Positions 61,076 to 64,000 of a DNA stretch of 64,000 bases are shown in pieces. The stretch covers positions 23,265,577-23,329,576 of the forward strand of contig NC_092800.1 in the NCBI RefSeq assembly GCF_918797505.1. Direction: 5' to 3'. The notes beneath the pieces are model-generated. The model was given only the letters and a program-made list of their open reading frames with translations. It did no database searches and was not told the DNA's origin. How positions within the stretch are numbered: position 1 is the stretch's first letter; each line of letters starts with the position of its first letter. Source of the stretch: Bemisia tabaci. Lineage: Eukaryota > Arthropoda > Insecta > Hemiptera > Aleyrodidae. The position numbers were made by a program, and so were the translations under genes.

Positions 61076-63154
61076 TGCCTTCATTCAAGATTCTTCCTCA
61101 AAGAAAAAAAAATTCTTTCAATCTCCTTCCTTTCATTGAAGGTAAAATTGCAAATGGTAGAGATTTATAACCAACTTAGGACTTAAAATTGAAAGATGAA
61201 AGTTCATGAAAAATAAAGCAATTTATATTGAGTAATATATCTAAATAATAGTTTTCAGTATATAAAAGCTGGTGATTTACAAAAAATAAGACTAACAAAT
61301 TTCAGTTTGCACATACTTTAGAACTTGTATCGTTTGTAATATTGTTTCATTCCTTTTTAGCTTAATGCATCCAACTGATATTGCCGATCACCTCGGATTG
61401 TTTACAAACAGAGCTAACGTTGAAGCTTTAATCATTTCGTCATTGATCCAAGATCTAATGGTCAGTATGCTTGGAGAAAGAATTTTATGAAATGTGAAAT
61501 GATGTAAATATAGGCAACAAGTTGAAATAAAGGTTCCCAAACTTGATTTTTCATTTAAAATTAAGGACCCCTTCTATGAAAAATACATGTAAGGAGGAGC
61601 GTTACCTTCTTTTTGCCTAATAAATCTTTCCTGGTCGTAACGACTGTAAACAACGGGCTGAGGTACAGCTGGCTTTGCTGGAGGCATACGTGGTGTCATA
61701 TGTACAGGGGTTGGCTGAGGAGGCCTGTGTCTTCCTTCTTCCCTAGCTTTGACTGACTGAAGTATCGCTAATATATTCTTGGCAAACATCTAAAAATTAA
61801 ACAAATTTCAAGAATTTAATTGCCGGTGAACAAATAAAGGTTGTCTTTATAGAAAACTAAAATGCATAAAATATTACTATGAAAAGTACTACGTACTACT
61901 ATGCAAGCTCCTCACAGTAATGAAATCTTAAACTTTTATCCTGCACTGTGAGCTAAGAAAGTTGGAAAATCCAATTTCAAACAAACAGGACTAAAAGATG
62001 GAAAAAATTTTCTTTTCGGACACAAATCACTACTCCAGAACTGTACTCAATAAATAGTAAGTTGGAATTTTTAAAGCCGGCGTGCGTTAAAAATCCAGAA
62101 AACTGGAAACCTCAATACAGAGGGAAAAAGGGACAATAGAATTAATTCTCGTGTCTCGATTGCAATGTTTCAAAATTTTCACTCCTATTTTAAGTTTTTG
62201 AAGGAGGCCCAACCAATATCACAGCTTGAAATTTTCACATAATATTTATTATAGGGAAGAGAAAAATTACCGACGTTTTTAAGAGATGACGTTGAGTAGT
62301 TTTCTGTTTAGTGAGTAAAGTACGACAGGAAGTCTGGGAAGTCGCAAATGTTGAGATACATTTTTCTGTGGCAGTTTTAACGTCAATATCAGAAAAAAGC
62401 TCTCGGCTCATTTTTTGAGTAGATTTGAAATAAGCAAGATACTGACATGTGGTTTTTAAAATTAAATTTGATTGTATAAATGAAAAAATCGTAGCAAAAT
62501 CAAAAGTTGTCAGGTCCTCCCAATTTGTATTTATGACGCAACACTACCACTACTCACACCTTAAATTACCCTGCAATGCTCGCTCTTTCACCAGAAAACG
62601 TTCGTGTTCAATAAATTGAAAAACCTCCCCTAAAAAAGGTGATGGCTATGATTAGCACAATATTGAGCACGACAATTTTTTTTCGGCGGATGAACAAAAT
62701 AGAGGCCAACAGATGGGCCAAACTGCCCATTGATATCTTTAGAAAACAACAAATTCCACTTCCTTCTTTGATCAACTATCCTTTATTTTATTCTCCTGCA
62801 GAATGAAATTATTAGGTAAAAGTCACCACAGTATTCTCTCTTAATAGAACTAGAAACCAGAAATATCCAGGGAAGGAGGCAGCAAAAAGTTGATCCTCCA
62901 CCAGAACTTAAAAAAAGGCCTAAAAGAATAATCGCAGTACCTTCCCAGTGCTCTGAAGTATTGTTGTCCTGGTCCGCCACTGTCTTTCTCGAGAAATAAT
63001 ATCTTTTGTTACATCAACATCGAAATCTAACATTACTTTAAGATCCGGCCCGAGTCCAATATCATCATGACCTTTAATTGTGGTACGTTTTTTCGCTAAA
63101 CGTTTTGCTTTGATGGCAGCAATTTTTTCCACTGACATAGCTTCTGACAACGAC
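57199..63154 (-). CDS. Cdc73: CDC73/parafibromin (hyrax), C-terminal part; 5' exons outside window
   Basis: CDC73 is a Paf1-complex subunit that works with RNA polymerase II in elongation and histone marking; fly hyrax also supports Wnt/Wg and Hh output. Seven exons: 63154-62941, 61789-61606, 60893-60757, 60249-60125, 59650-59424, 58511-58370, 57235-57199, giving 355 residues of an expected ~530. Diagnostic segments: [84 protein letters not shown], then the C-terminal Ras-like domain ([39 protein letters not shown]) and a final HLRF stop. Phases all close. The family's WLLPDGSP loop is shortened to WDGNP. The first base of the 63,154 exon completes a split codon, so at least one upstream exon is missing. 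Confidence 0.95.
58622..58981 (+). pseudogene. Non-LTR retrotransposon reverse-transcriptase fragment
   Basis: One plus-strand frame from about 58,622 reads on to 58,981 with two stop codons. It contains [61 protein letters not shown] and [10 protein letters not shown], the order seen at the C-terminal end of non-LTR (LINE) reverse transcriptases. Codons TGA (after AIAM and after FWR) break it. It is inserted antisense in a Cdc73 intron. Confidence 0.8.
61051..61077. repeat. Poly-T tract in Cdc73 intron
   Basis: A T run of about 26 bases lies between the 61,606 and 60,893 exon boundaries. No retroposed body is recognised beside it. Confidence 0.7.
62310..62365 (-). mobile_element. CACGTATCTC-family MITE, fragment
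   Basis: 'acgacaggaagtctgggaag' with 'tcgcaaatgttgagatac' is the reverse complement of the left end of the family seen at 18,189 and 31,578, in a Cdc73 intron. The rest of the element is not recognisable. Confidence 0.45.
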
Positions 63155-63354
63155 CTAGTGCATAAAAACACAACATTAATGTGAGGTATTTGGAAACTTC
63201 ATGAATAAATTGGGGTCAAGGAAGAGGAAGAAAAATTATGTAGGGAGGTAATCACACAGAACAGATTTCAATTGATACATAGCATTTCTTTTATTTTCTT
63301 AAAAACCAATTTTTATAGTCCTCAAGGCTAACCTTGCACTTCATTCTTTGAACT

Positions 63355-63388
<34 letters not shown>

Positions 63389-64000
63389 TGGTACTTCTTA
63401 GGTTTTAATTCTTAATGAGGCTTTTTATGACCTTTCCAGAGCTTAAAACAAGAGACGCAAAGAGATTTTAGGCTACTGAACAATAAATAAGCACTGAAAA
63501 TATTAAATACAGTTTCCGTCTTTAGGAGAAAAGTTGTAAAAACGCTAAAGATAATATGGGTCTCCTTTGAGATGGGTAAAAGAGAAGAGTTGTTTGAAGA
63601 CAATATTTGAGAGCTTTGTTACACAATTTTGCCAGCAAGACTCTACAGCACAGCTACATATTACCATGGACCACTAGACAAGGTACGAAGTTAAGCATTC
63701 TGATACATATTTCTTAACCGAAATTCCAAGTAGAACACAATTCACAACACAATGAAAATTACTGAAATTAACTCTTAACCAAGATATTTAATGTTTCTTG
63801 ACGCGTGAATTCAATCCTTCCACTCATGAAAACTCAATGGTCTGCATCAGTCAAATCGCACACTAAACGTTACTGTGGCAGTCTCTGCAATACGAAAATA
63901 TCAATCATGTCACTTTGGCTCAGCTATAGCAAATTGTTCACACTCTGAACAATAAAGATTGAGAAAGGAACGGTGCTCGATTGAGAAGCCTGCCAAAACC
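63155..64000. other. Cdc73 intron, running off the window
   Basis: No further Cdc73 exon is recognisable up to the edge. It contains a ~30-base A run (about 63,355-63,385). Confidence 0.5.

Noticed and set aside
1..64000. CRISPR arrays, operons, bacterial promoters, horizontally acquired bacterial cassettes
   Set aside because: The window is eukaryotic throughout. The tandem arrays have no uniform repeats with unique spacers, and all identified genes are intron-bearing.
1..64000. Genuine tRNA or rRNA genes
   Set aside because: B-box-like words occur (30,240; 4,455), but no segment folds into a credible cloverleaf by eye, and no rRNA signature was seen.

Overview
This is a eukaryotic, AT-rich nuclear window. 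It contains four spliced protein-coding genes that I can identify, one probable small membrane-protein gene, and a heavy load of transposon-derived repeats. Short exons, GT-AG introns of hundreds of bases to several kb, dense MITEs, and gene structures matching insect orthologues point to an insect. I suspect a hemipteran, possibly a whitefly, but this is a weak impression that rests only on the style of the repeats.

Layout. Positions 1-11.7 kb hold no gene I can support. The stretch is a mosaic of tandem arrays (21-bp, 31-bp, ~72-bp and 368-bp units), palindromic MITEs and elements with CAGGGTG-type ends. Positions 11,785-15,736 (+) carry a complete five-exon short-chain dehydrogenase/reductase of 247 aa (C-factor/sniffer-like). 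Positions 40,418-19,150 (-) carry an 18-exon TRIM37 orthologue (RING, B-box, coiled coil, MATH, long acidic/basic tail, 874 aa as I model it). The SDR gene and TRIM37 converge. Two TRIM37 introns contain very large inverted repeats: 757-bp arms at 29.7-31.3 kb, and 1,053-bp arms at 32.2-35.9 kb with a second inverted repeat nested inside. Positions 40.5-44.5 kb are intergenic and include an 810-bp hAT-type element with a perfect 8-bp target duplication. Positions 45,974-47,018 (+) hold a probable two-exon single-pass membrane protein of about 100 aa.

Positions 53,056-47,629 (-) are the nuclear transport factor 2 gene, with two mutually exclusive terminal coding exons that make two full-length isoforms. 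Positions >63,154-57,199 (-) are the C-terminal two thirds of CDC73/parafibromin (hyrax), a subunit of the Paf1 complex; its 5' exons lie beyond the window. A decayed non-LTR retrotransposon fragment (+ strand, 58.6-59.0 kb) sits in the intron between the CDC73 exons at 59,424-59,650 and 58,370-58,511.

The identified genes are housekeeping genes with no evident shared pathway: carbonyl reduction, ubiquitin ligation at centrosomes/peroxisomes/chromatin, Ran import and transcription elongation. The most unusual content is in the repeats, especially the two long intronic hairpins in TRIM37 and the CACGTA-type MITE family whose copy ends about 20 bp from a TRIM37 splice donor. I worked all exon coordinates out by hand from splice signals, reading frame and remembered family sequence. 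They sum to intact frames but have not been confirmed by transcripts.
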